A DNA stretch of 64,000 bases from Paenibacillus sp. PCH8 (GTDB taxonomy: Bacteria; Bacillota; Bacilli; Paenibacillales; Paenibacillaceae): contig NZ_PKQK01000001.1 in NCBI RefSeq assembly GCF_002968835.1, positions 2,666,001-2,730,000 of the forward strand. The letters are read 5' to 3'. A program made the position numbers and the translations under genes. The notes beneath the pieces were generated by a model. The model searched no databases, had not been told where the DNA came from, and saw only the letters and a program-made list of their open reading frames with translations. How positions within the stretch are numbered: position 1 is the first letter of the stretch; the number at the start of each line of letters is the position of its first letter. Shown here one piece after another: positions 34,931-44,086 of the stretch.

Positions 34931-36136
34931 ATGGATATGCTCATATTTGAAGTGGGAATTGCCGTTGCGCTGATTACACTTACGGGGCTGATATCTTCAC
35001 GATTACGATTTTCGGTCATTCCATTCTATATTTTGATTGGTATGGCTGTTGGACCACATGCACCACAGATTGGTATTGTAGATTTGCGTTTTATCGAAAG
35101 TTCGACTTTTATAGAATTTATGGGTAGACTCGGCATTTTGTTTTTATTATTCTACCTGGGTCTGGAGTTCTCGGTCTCCCGTTTATTAAAGTCTGGCAAA
35201 GCTATTTTGACCGGGGGCATGTTTTACGTAGGACTTAATTTTGTATCGGGTCTGCTGCTGGGCTGGTTCATGGATCTGCCGCTCCAGGAGACACTTGTTG
35301 TCTGTGGTATTATGACCAGTTCTTCTACAGCCATTGTTGCTAAAGTGCTCGTTGACCTGAAGCGTACGGCGAATCCTGAGACAGAGATTATTATGGGCAT
35401 GATCATGTTTGATGACTTGTTCATCGCGATTCATATCTCCATTCTTACGGGACTGGTACTTAGCGGAGCGACTTCCTTCCTGAGTGTGCTGCTGGTGTCG
35501 CTGTCTGCGCTGCTGTTCATTGTGTTGTTCCTGATCATTGGCAGAAAGAGCATCAAATATATTGACAAGGCACTGAACATCAAATCATCGGAGTTGTTTT
35601 TGCTTACCGTTATGACGCTGCTCTTTCTGGTGGCGGGCTTCTCAGAGACACTTCACGTAGCCGAAGCGATCGGGGCTTTGATGATGGGGCTTGTGCTAGG
35701 TGAATCCAGGCATGTCAGCCGGATCGAGCATCAGATCATGCCTTTCAAAGATTTTTTTGGCGCCATTTTCTTCTTCAGTTTCGGGCTGACCATTGAGCCG
35801 TCGTCACTTGGAGGAGCTGTTGGCATGACGATTATTGCTGTCATTCTGACGATCGCCAGTAACTATGGTGCCGGCATGATCGCCGGCAGATTGGCCGGAA
35901 TGACGCCAAAGGCCTCAATGAAAGTGGGTTTTACGCTGGTCTCCCGGGGCGAATTCTCGATTATCATGGCAAACATCGGCAAGGCTGGTGGCCTGATGGC
36001 ATCCATTCAATCCTTTGCCGTGTTATATGTGTTGATTCTGGCTGTGCTGGGGCCTATTCTGACGAAAGAAGCTCCGTGGATATATGCACAGTATGAGCGA
36101 CTCAGGAAGAGGATGAAACGAGGGGAGACGGGCTGA
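34931..36136 (+). CDS. khtU: KhtU-like K+/H+ antiporter (CPA2 family)
   Basis: A 401-residue membrane protein with about twelve spans. CPA2 hallmarks are RFSVIPFYILIGMAVGPHAP, GILFLLFYLGLEFSVSRL, the MTSSSTAIVAKVLVDL motif and the FDDLF acidic pair near residue 160 typical of proton antiporters, plus LVSRGEFSIIMANIG near the C-terminus. It lacks the soluble RCK domain found in KefB/C, which here is supplied by the separate khtT product. Potassium efflux is inferred from the khtT pairing. A terminator follows. Confidence 0.9.
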   Translation: MDMLIFEVGIAVALITLTGLISSRLRFSVIPFYILIGMAVGPHAPQIGIVDLRFIESSTFIEFMGRLGILFLLFYLGLEFSVSRLLKSGKAILTGGMFYVGLNFVSGLLLGWFMDLPLQETLVVCGIMTSSSTAIVAKVLVDLKRTANPETEIIMGMIMFDDLFIAIHISILTGLVLSGATSFLSVLLVSLSALLFIVLFLIIGRKSIKYIDKALNIKSSELFLLTVMTLLFLVAGFSETLHVAEAIGALMMGLVLGESRHVSRIEHQIMPFKDFFGAIFFFSFGLTIEPSSLGGAVGMTIIAVILTIASNYGAGMIAGRLAGMTPKASMKVGFTLVSRGEFSIIMANIGKAGGLMASIQSFAVLYVLILAVLGPILTKEAPWIYAQYERLRKRMKRGETG

Positions 36137-36203
36137 GTTGTTCGGTGAATTACGCGCTGAATAGTGAAATGCACATCTAGGAAATACTAATTTTCTGCTA
36201 ATT

Positions 36204-36255
36204 AAGCGTCACATTATGGGAGAGAGAAACTGCTCCTGGGTGTGGCGCTTTTTTT
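36204..36255 (+). terminator. Terminator of the khtTU operon
   Basis: AAGCGTCACA and TGTGGCGCTT form the stem (one mismatch), with a T-run to 36255. The remaining 250 bp to the expansin gene are AT-rich and hold the GAA repeat; no other gene was seen. Confidence 0.8.
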
Positions 36256-36463
36256 GTACGTGAAACGATCAAAAGCAGCCTTGTTCATATGCCCATTCTA
36301 CTAATTTATGGTATGTATCCATATCTTGTGCGTGGTCATGAATGTTCCAGCCCAGAGACAGGACTTTGGATGTGATTTAGCAGAAAGCATTGAAAATAAA
36401 CAGATTATATGTAAAATAATGTTATATATAAACGAATCTAGCTATTCAAATCTAGTACAGAAC

Positions 36464-36490
36464 GAAGAAGAAGAAGAAGAAGAAGAAGAA
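36464..36490 (+). repeat. (GAA)9 microsatellite abutting the expansin ribosome binding site
   Basis: Nine perfect GAA units directly precede GGAGGA, the Shine-Dalgarno sequence of the expansin gene. Gain or loss of units would change the 5' leader but not the coding frame. Confidence 0.95.
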
Positions 36491-36503
36491 GGAGGAATGA
36501 AGA

Positions 36504-37220
36504 ATGAAGCAAAGAAGTAGATTTCAACGGTTAAAATGGGCAGGCACAGGGATGTTGCTCAGTCTCGTATTATTTGCTCTACCTGCATCTGCTGCCTGGA
36601 ACGATACATATCAGGGTTACGCGACGTATACGGGCTCGGGTTACTCGGGAGGTGCTGTGTTGCTTGATCCCATCCCGGCGGACATGAAGATTACTGCACT
36701 TAATCCGTTCCAACTCAATTATAACGGTGTCAAAGCCGCTTTAGCGGGAGCCTATCTCGAAGTCCAAGGTCCTAAAGGCAAAACAACCGTATATGTAACG
36801 GACCTCTACCCAGAGGGTGCCAGCGGAGCGCTGGATCTCTCGCCGAATGCCTTTAACCTGATCGGTGACCCAAAGGCAGGCAAAATCAATATCAGCTGGA
36901 AAGTGGTCAAAGCTCCAATCCAAGGTAAGGTCTCCTATCGAATCAAGGAGGGCAGCAGTCAGTGGTGGGCAGCTATTCAGGTTCGCAATCACAAATATCC
37001 GGTGTTGAAGTTCGAGGTAAAACAAAAGGACGGCACATGGCTCAATCTCGAAAAACAGGACTATAATCATTTCCTTGGAACCGGACTGGGCAAAGAAAAA
37101 CTGAACATTCGGATGACCGATATTCGCGGTCAGGTGTTGAATGACACGATCCCGGCTCTACCTGATGATGGCTCGGGTGGTGCATATATCGTACCAGGTA
37201 ATGTACAATTTCCAGATTGA
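36504..37220 (+). CDS. yoaJ: Secreted bacterial expansin, YoaJ/EXLX1 type
   Basis: 238 residues. After a signal peptide (LLSLVLFALPASA|A) the mature protein starts WNDTYQGYATYTGSGYSGGA, closely matching B. subtilis EXLX1. The double-psi beta-barrel domain 1 includes TVYVTDLYPEGASGALDLSP with the conserved Asp. Domain 2, an Ig-like cellulose-binding domain, includes SSQWWAAIQVRNHKYPVLKF and QDYNHF, giving the Trp-Trp-Tyr binding surface. Expansins loosen plant cell wall without hydrolysis and aid root colonisation. GGAGG lies 8 nt before the ATG and is preceded by a GAA microsatellite. A terminator follows. Confidence 0.95.
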   Translation: MKQRSRFQRLKWAGTGMLLSLVLFALPASAAWNDTYQGYATYTGSGYSGGAVLLDPIPADMKITALNPFQLNYNGVKAALAGAYLEVQGPKGKTTVYVTDLYPEGASGALDLSPNAFNLIGDPKAGKINISWKVVKAPIQGKVSYRIKEGSSQWWAAIQVRNHKYPVLKFEVKQKDGTWLNLEKQDYNHFLGTGLGKEKLNIRMTDIRGQVLNDTIPALPDDGSGGAYIVPGNVQFPD

Positions 37221-37275
37221 CAGATGTATGAAGGTTGTTATAAAAAAGAGTATAGTTACAAACGTGTTCTTAACG

Positions 37276-37302
37276 AAAAGTCGTACACAGTACGGCTTTT
37301 TT
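37276..37302 (+). terminator. Terminator after the expansin gene
   Basis: AAAAGTCGTAC/GTACGGCTTTT stem (one G-U) with a 3-nt loop and a T-run. Confidence 0.85.
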
Positions 37303-37330
37303 GGTATACAAAAAGAGGAGAATATATCGC

Positions 37331-38278
37331 ATGAAGAAGAGTTTACCTTCCTATCAGACAACACATCTGTATTGGAAACAGTATCAGAACTTTTTCCCGG
37401 AAGAAGTGAGGGTGGGAGACGATTCAGCTCCAGAAGAAGAATGGTGGGAAGTGAATGGGGTTCATCTGCATATTGATCGCTTACCTGCGCCGGAGTCTTC
37501 AATCAAAATTCTGTTCATACATGGTGCGGGAGGTCATGGCAGATTGCTCGCTCCGTATGCCCGTATGTTACAGCGACATGGTTACGAGGTGGTATCGCCG
37601 GATCTTCCACCGTATGGGTTAAGTTACGCAATGTCTGGTACACGTATCAACTACGAACTATGGATAGAGCTACTTGTGTCACTCATCGAACGGGAATACG
37701 AGAAAAATGGCAAGCCGATCGTTGTATTGGGAAGCAGTATCGGGGGTATGCTTGCCTATCATACCAGTGCTCGCAGCAAGCATGTTAAGGGGTTGATCGC
37801 AACTACATTTGTAGACACCAGTAATCCGAAAATGCGCGATCAGCTTGCACCGAATCGTCTGGTGAGCCGGGTGGGTAAACGTATGATGGATATGTTCCCT
37901 GGTCTACTGGATCATGTACATATCTCGGTCAAACAGGTATCCCGGATGCAACTGATTACCAATAATCAGGACTTAACCCGGCTTATAATGAATGATCCAC
38001 AAGCGGCCGCTACACGCATTCCTTTGGAATTATTAAGAACATTCCTGAATAAAGAGCCAGAGGTTAACCCGGAACAGTTCACCCAGTGTCCGGTCCTGCT
38101 GGTACATCCTGAACGGGACCCCATGACACCCCTCCGGTTCAGCCAACCTTTTTTTGATCGACTGAGGGGAGAAAAGGAATGCATCATTCTGGAGTGTGCA
38201 GGCCATTTTCCTATAGAACAGCCAGGACTGAACCAACTGGAGGCGGCAGTGTTACGATTTTTACAACAGATTCAATGA
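37331..38278 (+). CDS. Alpha/beta-hydrolase (lysophospholipase-like)
   Basis: 315 residues, no signal peptide. Oxyanion strand ILFIHGAGGHGRLLAPYARM, nucleophile Ser in VLGSSIGGMLAY (about residue 140), acid Asp in HPERDPMTPL and triad His in CAGHFPIEQPG near the C-terminus form a complete catalytic set. The substrate is unknown. ATG 37331 has AAGAGGAG 10 nt upstream; the frame opens at 37301 inside the preceding terminator and that start is unlikely. Confidence 0.85.
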   Translation: MKKSLPSYQTTHLYWKQYQNFFPEEVRVGDDSAPEEEWWEVNGVHLHIDRLPAPESSIKILFIHGAGGHGRLLAPYARMLQRHGYEVVSPDLPPYGLSYAMSGTRINYELWIELLVSLIEREYEKNGKPIVVLGSSIGGMLAYHTSARSKHVKGLIATTFVDTSNPKMRDQLAPNRLVSRVGKRMMDMFPGLLDHVHISVKQVSRMQLITNNQDLTRLIMNDPQAAATRIPLELLRTFLNKEPEVNPEQFTQCPVLLVHPERDPMTPLRFSQPFFDRLRGEKECIILECAGHFPIEQPGLNQLEAAVLRFLQQIQ

Positions 38279-38336
38279 TGACCAACAGCCTTGAAACTCA
38301 TTCGTATAGATAGTTTCCATATCCTTCGTACGGACA

Positions 38337-38359
38337 ACACCTCCCATTAAGGGAGGTGT
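38337..38359. terminator. Bidirectional terminator between hydrolase and PhzF genes
   Basis: Perfect 9-bp stem ACACCTCCC/GGGAGGTGT with a 5-nt loop. The PhzF stop codon (38347-38349) lies within it. T-tails are weak on both strands. Confidence 0.55.
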
Positions 38360-39225
38360 ATTTGAATGTTTTTGATATGAATTGCGCTACCGCCAACCTG
38401 AATCTGTGTGATTTCACTGGAATTGTCCACAGTTAACCTGGCTCGAATCTCTGAGGGCCGGTTCATGGTATACCCTTGTCTGATCGTATACGTGTGCTGA
38501 TGAGGATCTGTAAGTTGCTTGTATTGATACAGATAACAGAGCAATGCACCATTAGATGTGCCCGTTGCACTCTCTTCCGGTATATCATAAAGCGGTGCAA
38601 AATTACGGCATTCTGCCAGAACGTCCTCAGCATCTGGTTGGAGTGTAAACACGTGGTAACCTATGACTTGATGTGCCTTACATATTTCAGTGATACGCTG
38701 GAAGTCAGGAACTATTTTGGTCAGAATATCAACATCTCTAACGGTAATCAGAATATCGGGTAGCCCGGTAGACACGATCTGTACAGGTAGTTCGGGATGC
38801 AAATCCTTCAGTGAAATACCTAATGAATCGGCAATCTGCTGTCTGTCCACGATCTCCCCAAACTCCGGCAACGTCTGAGACAGATAGACTTCACCATGGG
38901 CTTCAATAACAACCTCAAGGATTCCAGCCAGTGTCTCTATGGTATATGTACCAACTTCAACGAGCCGCTGGGTTTTCATTAGATAGAATAAAGCAATCGT
39001 GGCATGCCCACAGAGGTCGACTTCATCACTGGGGGTGAAGTAACGCACTTTGAAATCAGCCTGATCCGATGGCATAACAAAGGCTGTTTCTGAAAAACCG
39101 ACTTGTCTCGCTATCTCTTGCATCTGGGGTTCAGACAAGTACGCTGCTTGTAAAACAACACCCGCAGGGTTACCGCCAAGAGTTTTGTCCGAAAATGAAT
39201 GTAATGTACTTACTTCAACTTCCAT
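38347..39225 (-). CDS. PhzF-family isomerase/epimerase
   Basis: A 292-residue PhzF-like protein with two diaminopimelate-epimerase-like halves. FSDKTLGGNPAGVVL and the catalytic Glu in VGFSETAFVMPS (about residue 45) are followed by DLCGHATIALFYLM and the second-half motif ESATGTSNGALLCYL. PhzF in phenazine synthesis isomerises dihydrohydroxyanthranilate, but most family members, including this one with no phenazine genes nearby, have unknown substrates. The coding sequence ends inside the shared terminator. Confidence 0.9.
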   Translation of the reverse strand: MEVEVSTLHSFSDKTLGGNPAGVVLQAAYLSEPQMQEIARQVGFSETAFVMPSDQADFKVRYFTPSDEVDLCGHATIALFYLMKTQRLVEVGTYTIETLAGILEVVIEAHGEVYLSQTLPEFGEIVDRQQIADSLGISLKDLHPELPVQIVSTGLPDILITVRDVDILTKIVPDFQRITEICKAHQVIGYHVFTLQPDAEDVLAECRNFAPLYDIPEESATGTSNGALLCYLYQYKQLTDPHQHTYTIRQGYTMNRPSEIRARLTVDNSSEITQIQVGGSAIHIKNIQIHLP

Positions 39226-39422
39226 ATCGTTACCTCGCTTGTTCGGTTATTGGTTTAAGGTCTAACATAATCGATAATCGACATTATATCATGGTTCTTG
39301 AAATGGAATGTGAATGCCAACCTGCTAGGAATCCTTGAATGAATAGGTCAAGTGTTCACTGGGAAAGGGTAATGAAGGGAGAGAGAGCATAACGATAATC
39401 AATGGAAAGGCTGGGATCTCTA

Positions 39423-40349
39423 ATGAAAGCAATTGTAATTGAGGAATTTGGTGGAGCGGAACAATTGAAGGAACGAGAAGTAGCCAAGCCGACTTGTGGA
39501 GTGAATCAGGTGCTAATTCGTACTCAAGCGACGTCGGTGAACCCCGTAGACTTCAAAATCAGACAAGGCCATATGAAAGAAGCAGCGGACAACTTTCCGT
39601 TGATTCTGGGCGGCGATGTTGCAGGTACGGTGGTCGAAGCTGGCCCCAATGTCACACGATTCAGAGAAGGTGATCGGGTATTTGCACGTCCGCGTCAATT
39701 CGGAACCTATGCAGAATATGTTGCTGTCGATGCAGATATTATTGCCCGTATACCGGAGAACCTGAGCTTCGAGGAAGCAGCGGCTATTCCCCTGGCTGCG
39801 ATGACGGCCTGGCAGGCGCTTGTGGATCATGGACGATTAGCCAAAGGGCAGAAGGTACTCATTCATGCGGGTGCCGGTGGTGTGGGAACCTATGCGATTC
39901 AGATTGCCAAGTCCCTCGGCGCTGAAGTGGCTTCCACAGCGAGTGAATCGAACGAAGCATTGCTTCGCTCGTTGGGTGTGGATCATTTTATCAATTATAA
40001 AAAGGAAGATTTATCGGAGATTCTCTCCGGTTATGATGTTGTACTCGATACGATGGGCGGCGATATTCAGCGCGACAGCTTCAAGGTGTTGAGATCTGGT
40101 GGCCATCTGGTATCCCTGGTCGAACAACCGGATGAGAAGCTTGCCAAGGAGGCCGGAGTTACAGCCAACGTATTCATGATGGAGCCCAAAGGGGATCAAC
40201 TGGATCAGTTAGCTGAACTGGCTGCGGAAGGCAAGCTCAAATCGATTATTGATGGAACATATCCGCTCACTCAACAAGGAGTGCGTGAGGCACATGAGAA
40301 GAGTGAAACCCATCATACTCGTGGGAAACTGGTTATTCAGGTGCAATAG
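39423..40349 (+). CDS. NADP-dependent quinone/enone oxidoreductase (MDR superfamily)
   Basis: A 308-residue zinc-independent medium-chain reductase. N-terminal MKAIVIEEFGGAEQL, SVNPVDFKIRQG, the conserved LGGDVAGTVVEAGP, and the nucleotide loop VLIHAGAGGVGTYAIQIAKS (about residue 150) identify the quinone oxidoreductase/zeta-crystallin branch. Zinc-ligand residues are missing. ATG 39423 gives the canonical start; seven upstream in-frame codons lack a binding site. The 3' end overlaps the convergent DJ-1 gene by 17 nt. Confidence 0.92.
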   Translation: MKAIVIEEFGGAEQLKEREVAKPTCGVNQVLIRTQATSVNPVDFKIRQGHMKEAADNFPLILGGDVAGTVVEAGPNVTRFREGDRVFARPRQFGTYAEYVAVDADIIARIPENLSFEEAAAIPLAAMTAWQALVDHGRLAKGQKVLIHAGAGGVGTYAIQIAKSLGAEVASTASESNEALLRSLGVDHFINYKKEDLSEILSGYDVVLDTMGGDIQRDSFKVLRSGGHLVSLVEQPDEKLAKEAGVTANVFMMEPKGDQLDQLAELAAEGKLKSIIDGTYPLTQQGVREAHEKSETHHTRGKLVIQVQ

Positions 40350-40968
40350 AGTTCATTAACTCGTAGAAGTATGTTGGCTCTTGCGTCTGATACAGATTGT
40401 ACCAGGCCTTTAATGTTTCTGGTGCAAAGACATCCAGCAACTTCAGTACATGCATCGTAAATTCTAACGGAGCTATTCCAGATGCAGTAACTACATTTCC
40501 AACGGTTACTGCTGGCTCCGTTTGATAATATGTCTCTCCAGTGTAATCTGGGCATATCATCTTCAAGTATCCTAAATCATTGCTTGTATGCTGTATGGAG
40601 TCCAACATCCCTATTTTTGCAAGTCCAACAGTGGCACCACAAATGGCAGCAATAACCGTACCTTTTTCTACAGAGGCAGCAACTTTTCTCAATAGAGGAT
40701 CATGGATGGTGTCCAGCCAGGTGTTTCCTCCCGGAAGAATGATGACATCATTACTATTCAATTCACACGCATCAACAGAAATATGAGGAAGAATGTTCAA
40801 TCCTCCCATCGTAGTTACCGGATGTTTATCTACGCCTACGGTTACGATCTGTAAAGGCTCGACCTCTTTTCTGAAATACCTTCCCGAGTTCAATTCAGCA
40901 GTTAAATACCCTATCTCCCAGTCTGACATTGTATCAAATACATATAGATATACGTTCTTCGTTTGCAT
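40333..40968 (-). CDS. DJ-1/PfpI-family (type 1 glutamine amidotransferase-like) protein
   Basis: 211 residues. The strand-turn DVIILPGGNTW and nucleophile elbow IAAICGATVGLAKIG (Cys about residue 110) are typical of the DJ-1/PfpI/AraC-GAT superfamily. The sequence resembles the YdeA/YraA-like protease-annotated group, whose activities range from glyoxalase to deglycase claims. ATG 40968 lies 8 nt after AAGGAG. Its gene end overlaps the reductase gene tail-to-tail by 17 nt, and no terminator lies between. Confidence 0.88.
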   Translation of the reverse strand: MQTKNVYLYVFDTMSDWEIGYLTAELNSGRYFRKEVEPLQIVTVGVDKHPVTTMGGLNILPHISVDACELNSNDVIILPGGNTWLDTIHDPLLRKVAASVEKGTVIAAICGATVGLAKIGMLDSIQHTSNDLGYLKMICPDYTGETYYQTEPAVTVGNVVTASGIAPLEFTMHVLKLLDVFAPETLKAWYNLYQTQEPTYFYELMNSIAPE

Positions 40969-41017
40969 CATACACACTCCTTTTGTTATTCATGATTGAA
41001 TTACTCTCGTATTATAT

Positions 41018-41054
41018 AAAAACTTCACTGACATCTACCGTCAGTGAAGTTTTT
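41018..41054 (-). terminator. Terminator of the WYL regulator gene
   Basis: Perfect 15-bp stem AAAAACTTCACTGAC/GTCAGTGAAGTTTTT with a 7-nt loop. The regulator's stop codon touches the stem. Confidence 0.9.
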
Positions 41055-42015
41055 AAACTTGATAATAGTCAATAAGGTCATGTAGAACTTCAACCAGTGT
41101 GTGCTTCAAACGGTTGGGTTCTAGGACTTGAACAGATCTGCCATAAGGCAAAAGTAAGCTCGGGACGTACTTATGCATCTTTTCTTCATCTATTAAAAAC
41201 ATAGCACGCTCAGGAGTCCGTTCCTGGAGATGGTGTCTCATATACCAATGCCGGCATAGGCCATCCAGCGTGCTTGATTTACCCGTAAGAACTAGAGGAA
41301 TAAATGCTTGCGGATTTTCTGCTTCTGGAAGCAGGCTATTCTTGAAAAATGTACTTGCCGAAAAAAGCGCCGGGCGGTTGAACGTTAATTCTGTTTGGTT
41401 CACATGATTGATGCGATCCACTCTAAAACTGCGAATTTCATTCCGAAAATGACAAAAAGCTATAACATACCAGTTCTGATTCCAATAGATCATTCCATAG
41501 GGGTCCACGATTCTATGCTTGAACTGCTCTTCATGACTTGTTTGGTAATCCATTTCTACTGACGATTCGTTTAGTACACTTTGCTCCAAAATTTTCAATA
41601 TGGGCTCTATCGTTGGCGTTCCAAGGGAACCAATAACTTCAACGCCTTCGAAATGTTGCTTGAGCATGCTCTCCTGTTCTGGATTTGAGTGCATCATAAG
41701 CTTTGAAGTTGCGCTATTTAATGACTCTTCTAAAAAATACCCAGCTTCTTTTGCGAAAACAGCTGCATGAAGTAATGTCGTTTTCTCCTCTACATCTAGA
41801 AGAAGAGGACTTTTAATAAATTGATTTAACAGAGTATACCCGCCATGATGACCCGTATCGGAGATTATGGGTACACCACTGGCACAAAGTGCATCAATAT
41901 AACGGTAAACCGTTCGTATATTGATTTCTAATTTTTCAGATAGTTGTTTTGCCGTAATTTTTCTGCCTGAATTCAGCATCCATAGAATGGCCAACATGTT
42001 ATCTACTTTAGACAT
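41053..42015 (-). CDS. HTH-WYL transcriptional regulator (YafY type)
   Basis: 320 residues. N-terminal winged HTH_11 domain (MLNSGRKITAKQLSEKLEIN, IRTVYRYIDALCASGVPI) followed by a WYL domain (IVDPYGMIYWNQNWYVIAFC) and a C-terminal WCX-like region. WYL domains bind nucleic acid or small ligands. GAGGTG lies 6 nt before ATG 42015. It is divergent from the cyclase gene and next to the DJ-1 gene; control of either is possible but unproven. Confidence 0.9.
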   Translation of the reverse strand: MSKVDNMLAILWMLNSGRKITAKQLSEKLEINIRTVYRYIDALCASGVPIISDTGHHGGYTLLNQFIKSPLLLDVEEKTTLLHAAVFAKEAGYFLEESLNSATSKLMMHSNPEQESMLKQHFEGVEVIGSLGTPTIEPILKILEQSVLNESSVEMDYQTSHEEQFKHRIVDPYGMIYWNQNWYVIAFCHFRNEIRSFRVDRINHVNQTELTFNRPALFSASTFFKNSLLPEAENPQAFIPLVLTGKSSTLDGLCRHWYMRHHLQERTPERAMFLIDEEKMHKYVPSLLLPYGRSVQVLEPNRLKHTLVEVLHDLIDYYQV

Positions 42016-42110
42016 TAGTTTCACCTCAGAGATTACTTTATCATTTATTTTGTGTTGGAATACGATATAATAGGAGAAATTTATTCCATTCTGTGCATGA
42101 GGTGATCCGG

Positions 42111-42848
42111 ATGTCCAACGAACTCATTCAAGCCATTCAATTATTGAAAGAAAAGAAGTGGGTGGATCTGACCCATACATTTGGTCCCGATTCCCCGCAT
42201 TTTTCAGCTTTTGATGCGGCACAATTCGATACGCTGTTTGATCACGATCAAGGGTTCTTCGCCCAGAGCTTCAAATTTCCCGGTCAATACGGCACACATC
42301 TCGATGCACCGATTCACTTCGTCCGGGATACCCGATATCTGGATCAACTGGGTTTGAAGGAACTTGTACTCCCTCTTGTAGTTATGGATCAATCCGCCGA
42401 AGTGCAGAACAATCCAGATTTCACGCTGAATGTGGAGCACATTCTTGAATTTGAAAGAGAGCATGGGATTATTGAAGCGGGAAGCTTCGTAGCTTTGCGT
42501 ACGGATTGGAGCAAACGATGGCCGAGGCATGAAGCATTTGATAACAAGGATGCGGAAGACAACAGTCATGCACCGGGATGGTCGGTTAGTGCACTCATGT
42601 TTTTATTTGAGGAAAGAAAGATCAAGGCCATTGGGCATGAAACCTTTGATACGGATTCAGCCGTAGATTATCAGAAGAATGGGGCGCTACTGGCAGAATA
42701 TTATGTACTTGCTCAGGATACATATCAGGTTGAACTGTTAACGAATCTGGATCAGGTGCCGGCTAAAGGCGCGGTGATCTTCAACATTGTTCCCAAAGCG
42801 GAGAAAGCATCCGGTTTTCCAGTTCGATCCTTTGCCATTTTGCCATGA
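42111..42848 (+). CDS. Cyclase/kynurenine formamidase-like hydrolase
   Basis: A 245-residue member of the putative cyclase family (KynB-like). The metal-binding block GQYGTHLDAPIHF (near residue 62) and WVDLTHTFGPDSPHF at the N-terminus are diagnostic; the later IGHETFDTDSA is also conserved. KynB members hydrolyse N-formylkynurenine, but other members act on different amides or lactones, so the substrate is open. GAGGTG lies 6 nt before the ATG. Confidence 0.88.
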   Translation: MSNELIQAIQLLKEKKWVDLTHTFGPDSPHFSAFDAAQFDTLFDHDQGFFAQSFKFPGQYGTHLDAPIHFVRDTRYLDQLGLKELVLPLVVMDQSAEVQNNPDFTLNVEHILEFEREHGIIEAGSFVALRTDWSKRWPRHEAFDNKDAEDNSHAPGWSVSALMFLFEERKIKAIGHETFDTDSAVDYQKNGALLAEYYVLAQDTYQVELLTNLDQVPAKGAVIFNIVPKAEKASGFPVRSFAILP

Positions 42849-42921
42849 AACAGGTGAGCAAAGTCTATTGTAGATCATTCAAATGGTAATGAATTCTAAA
42901 CGCTTCTCATATGTAAATAGC

Positions 42922-42949
42922 AAAGGAGGCATACACTGCCTCCTTTTTT
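42922..42949 (+). terminator. Terminator after the cyclase gene
   Basis: AAAGGAGGC/GCCTCCTTT stem with a 7-nt loop and a T-run. Confidence 0.9.
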
Positions 42950-43010
42950 AATTCAGCATTTTGGATCATTCGATGGCTATCGCTCACAGGATTTATGCAC
43001 AATACCTATG

Positions 43011-43214
43011 TTATTGCTTTTGATCTGAATAAGGGTCCTGATTGAAGCGTTGTGAGATCTTTTTCTCTGTTTTCTTACGCCGTATCCAGCGCTTGAGCAG
43101 ACCTTCTTCTTTACGTCCTTGCAGTGTTTCCTTCAAACCTTGAATCATAAATTCAGATCTTCGTCTGTCATCCCGACTAATCTCGCGTAATTCCTTAATG
43201 AATTTGTCGTCCAT
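43011..43214 (-). CDS. Small basic protein, unknown function
   Basis: 67 residues from ATG 43214 (AGAGG 5 nt upstream), almost wholly charged and predicted helical (MDDKFIKELREISRDDRRRS; LKRWIRRKKTEKKI). No signal or membrane segment. The frame is open further upstream to 43283 without a good binding site. No family is recognised. Confidence 0.55.
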   Translation of the reverse strand: MDDKFIKELREISRDDRRRSEFMIQGLKETLQGRKEEGLLKRWIRRKKTEKKISQRFNQDPYSDQKQ

Positions 43215-43427
43215 ATCTGCCTCTCGCTCATTCAGTATTTTTCTATTATACCGAACACACGTTCTTTTATCAAGTTTTTCCATGTTGAATGATTTTCAAG
43301 ATTTTAGTAGTGAAAAGAAGCACAGGCACGATGCGCTCCATGTGTAAGAATGGTACTAGATCTTAGGTAATATTCCTTCATGTATGTAGGAGGTTGAGAA
43401 ATAGGTGAACGGGAGGAGCGGTGCTTG

Positions 43428-43806
43428 ATGAAGCAAAGTATAGGCAGATTGTGGTTACTCGCAGTGATGCATGGAATCCTGGGGATTGGAACGTTCACCA
43501 TTTCCCAGTTTTCTGATCCCGGGCATCATACTTCTGCTTGTTCTTGGTGTAATGCCTGTTCTGATTGGCATTTCGCTCTTGCGTCGTCATCATTGGGGGT
43601 TGGGTGAGAGATTGAATCTCTATCCTGATCGTTACTGGGCTTGGACGTTTTCCTTGTATACGGGGTTTGCTCTCATCATCTGGATTATGGTGCAGGTGTA
43701 CTGGATACAGGATGTCTCCATCATTCATCTGGTCTATTTTGCATGGGGAGTGGGTATTCAGGTTGTGACCTTGTTGCCTGGTGTACAGCAAAGATACTCG
43801 AAATAA
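43428..43806 (+). pseudogene. Four-span membrane protein with a +1 frameshift
   Basis: ATG 43428, with GGGAGGAG 9 nt upstream, opens MKQSIGRLWLLAVMHGILGI; the frame fails soon after GTFTI. Removing one T (or C) from the TTTCCC at 43501-43506 joins it to PSFLIPGIILLLVLGVMPVL in the frame that runs to 43806. The joined product is 125 residues with four hydrophobic spans and a C-terminal VVTLLPGVQQRYSK. Unlike the other broken genes in this window, the indel is an insertion. Function is unknown. Confidence 0.65.
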
Positions 43807-43824
43807 CGCGTTTTGTAAGTTGAA

Positions 43825-43873
43825 CAAATAGCTGCTACCAGGATCGTTGAATACTCTTGGTGGCAGCTATTTG
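43825..43873 (+). terminator. Hairpin after the membrane protein gene
   Basis: 16-bp arms CAAATAGCTGCTACCA and TGGTGGCAGCTATTTG pair with one wobble; the T tail is part of the right arm. Confidence 0.65.
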
Positions 43874-43913
43874 CTGTTGGTTTCCGAGACTGAGGGGGAG
43901 CGGGCATATCATC

Positions 43914-43942
43914 TTGACAAAGAAGTGCCACCCTTGCATACT
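43914..43942 (+). promoter_or_regulatory. Possible sigma-A promoter
   Basis: A perfect TTGACA (43914-43919) and CATACT (43937-43942) are 17 nt apart. A long hairpin at 43995-44029 (GAAGAG/CTCTTC, AAGCA/TGCTT) follows in the leader before the small membrane protein gene. Confidence 0.4.
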
Positions 43943-44086
43943 TATGATATATACTTTATAAAGTTTATTTATTAATGAAATAAATACCCATCATGAAGAG
44001 TTAAGCATACGTTGCGTGCTTTTCTCTTCTGTTGCGGCGTGGAAATGACGGTTGGATAGCAACAGGAAACAGGGGGGTGAGCATGG

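Noticed and set aside
43471-43806. Reading the membrane protein as a complete gene from ATG 43471
   Set aside because: That ATG has no Shine-Dalgarno sequence and its first residues (MESWGLERSP) are the out-of-frame version of the real N-terminal span. A frameshifted single gene from 43428 fits better.
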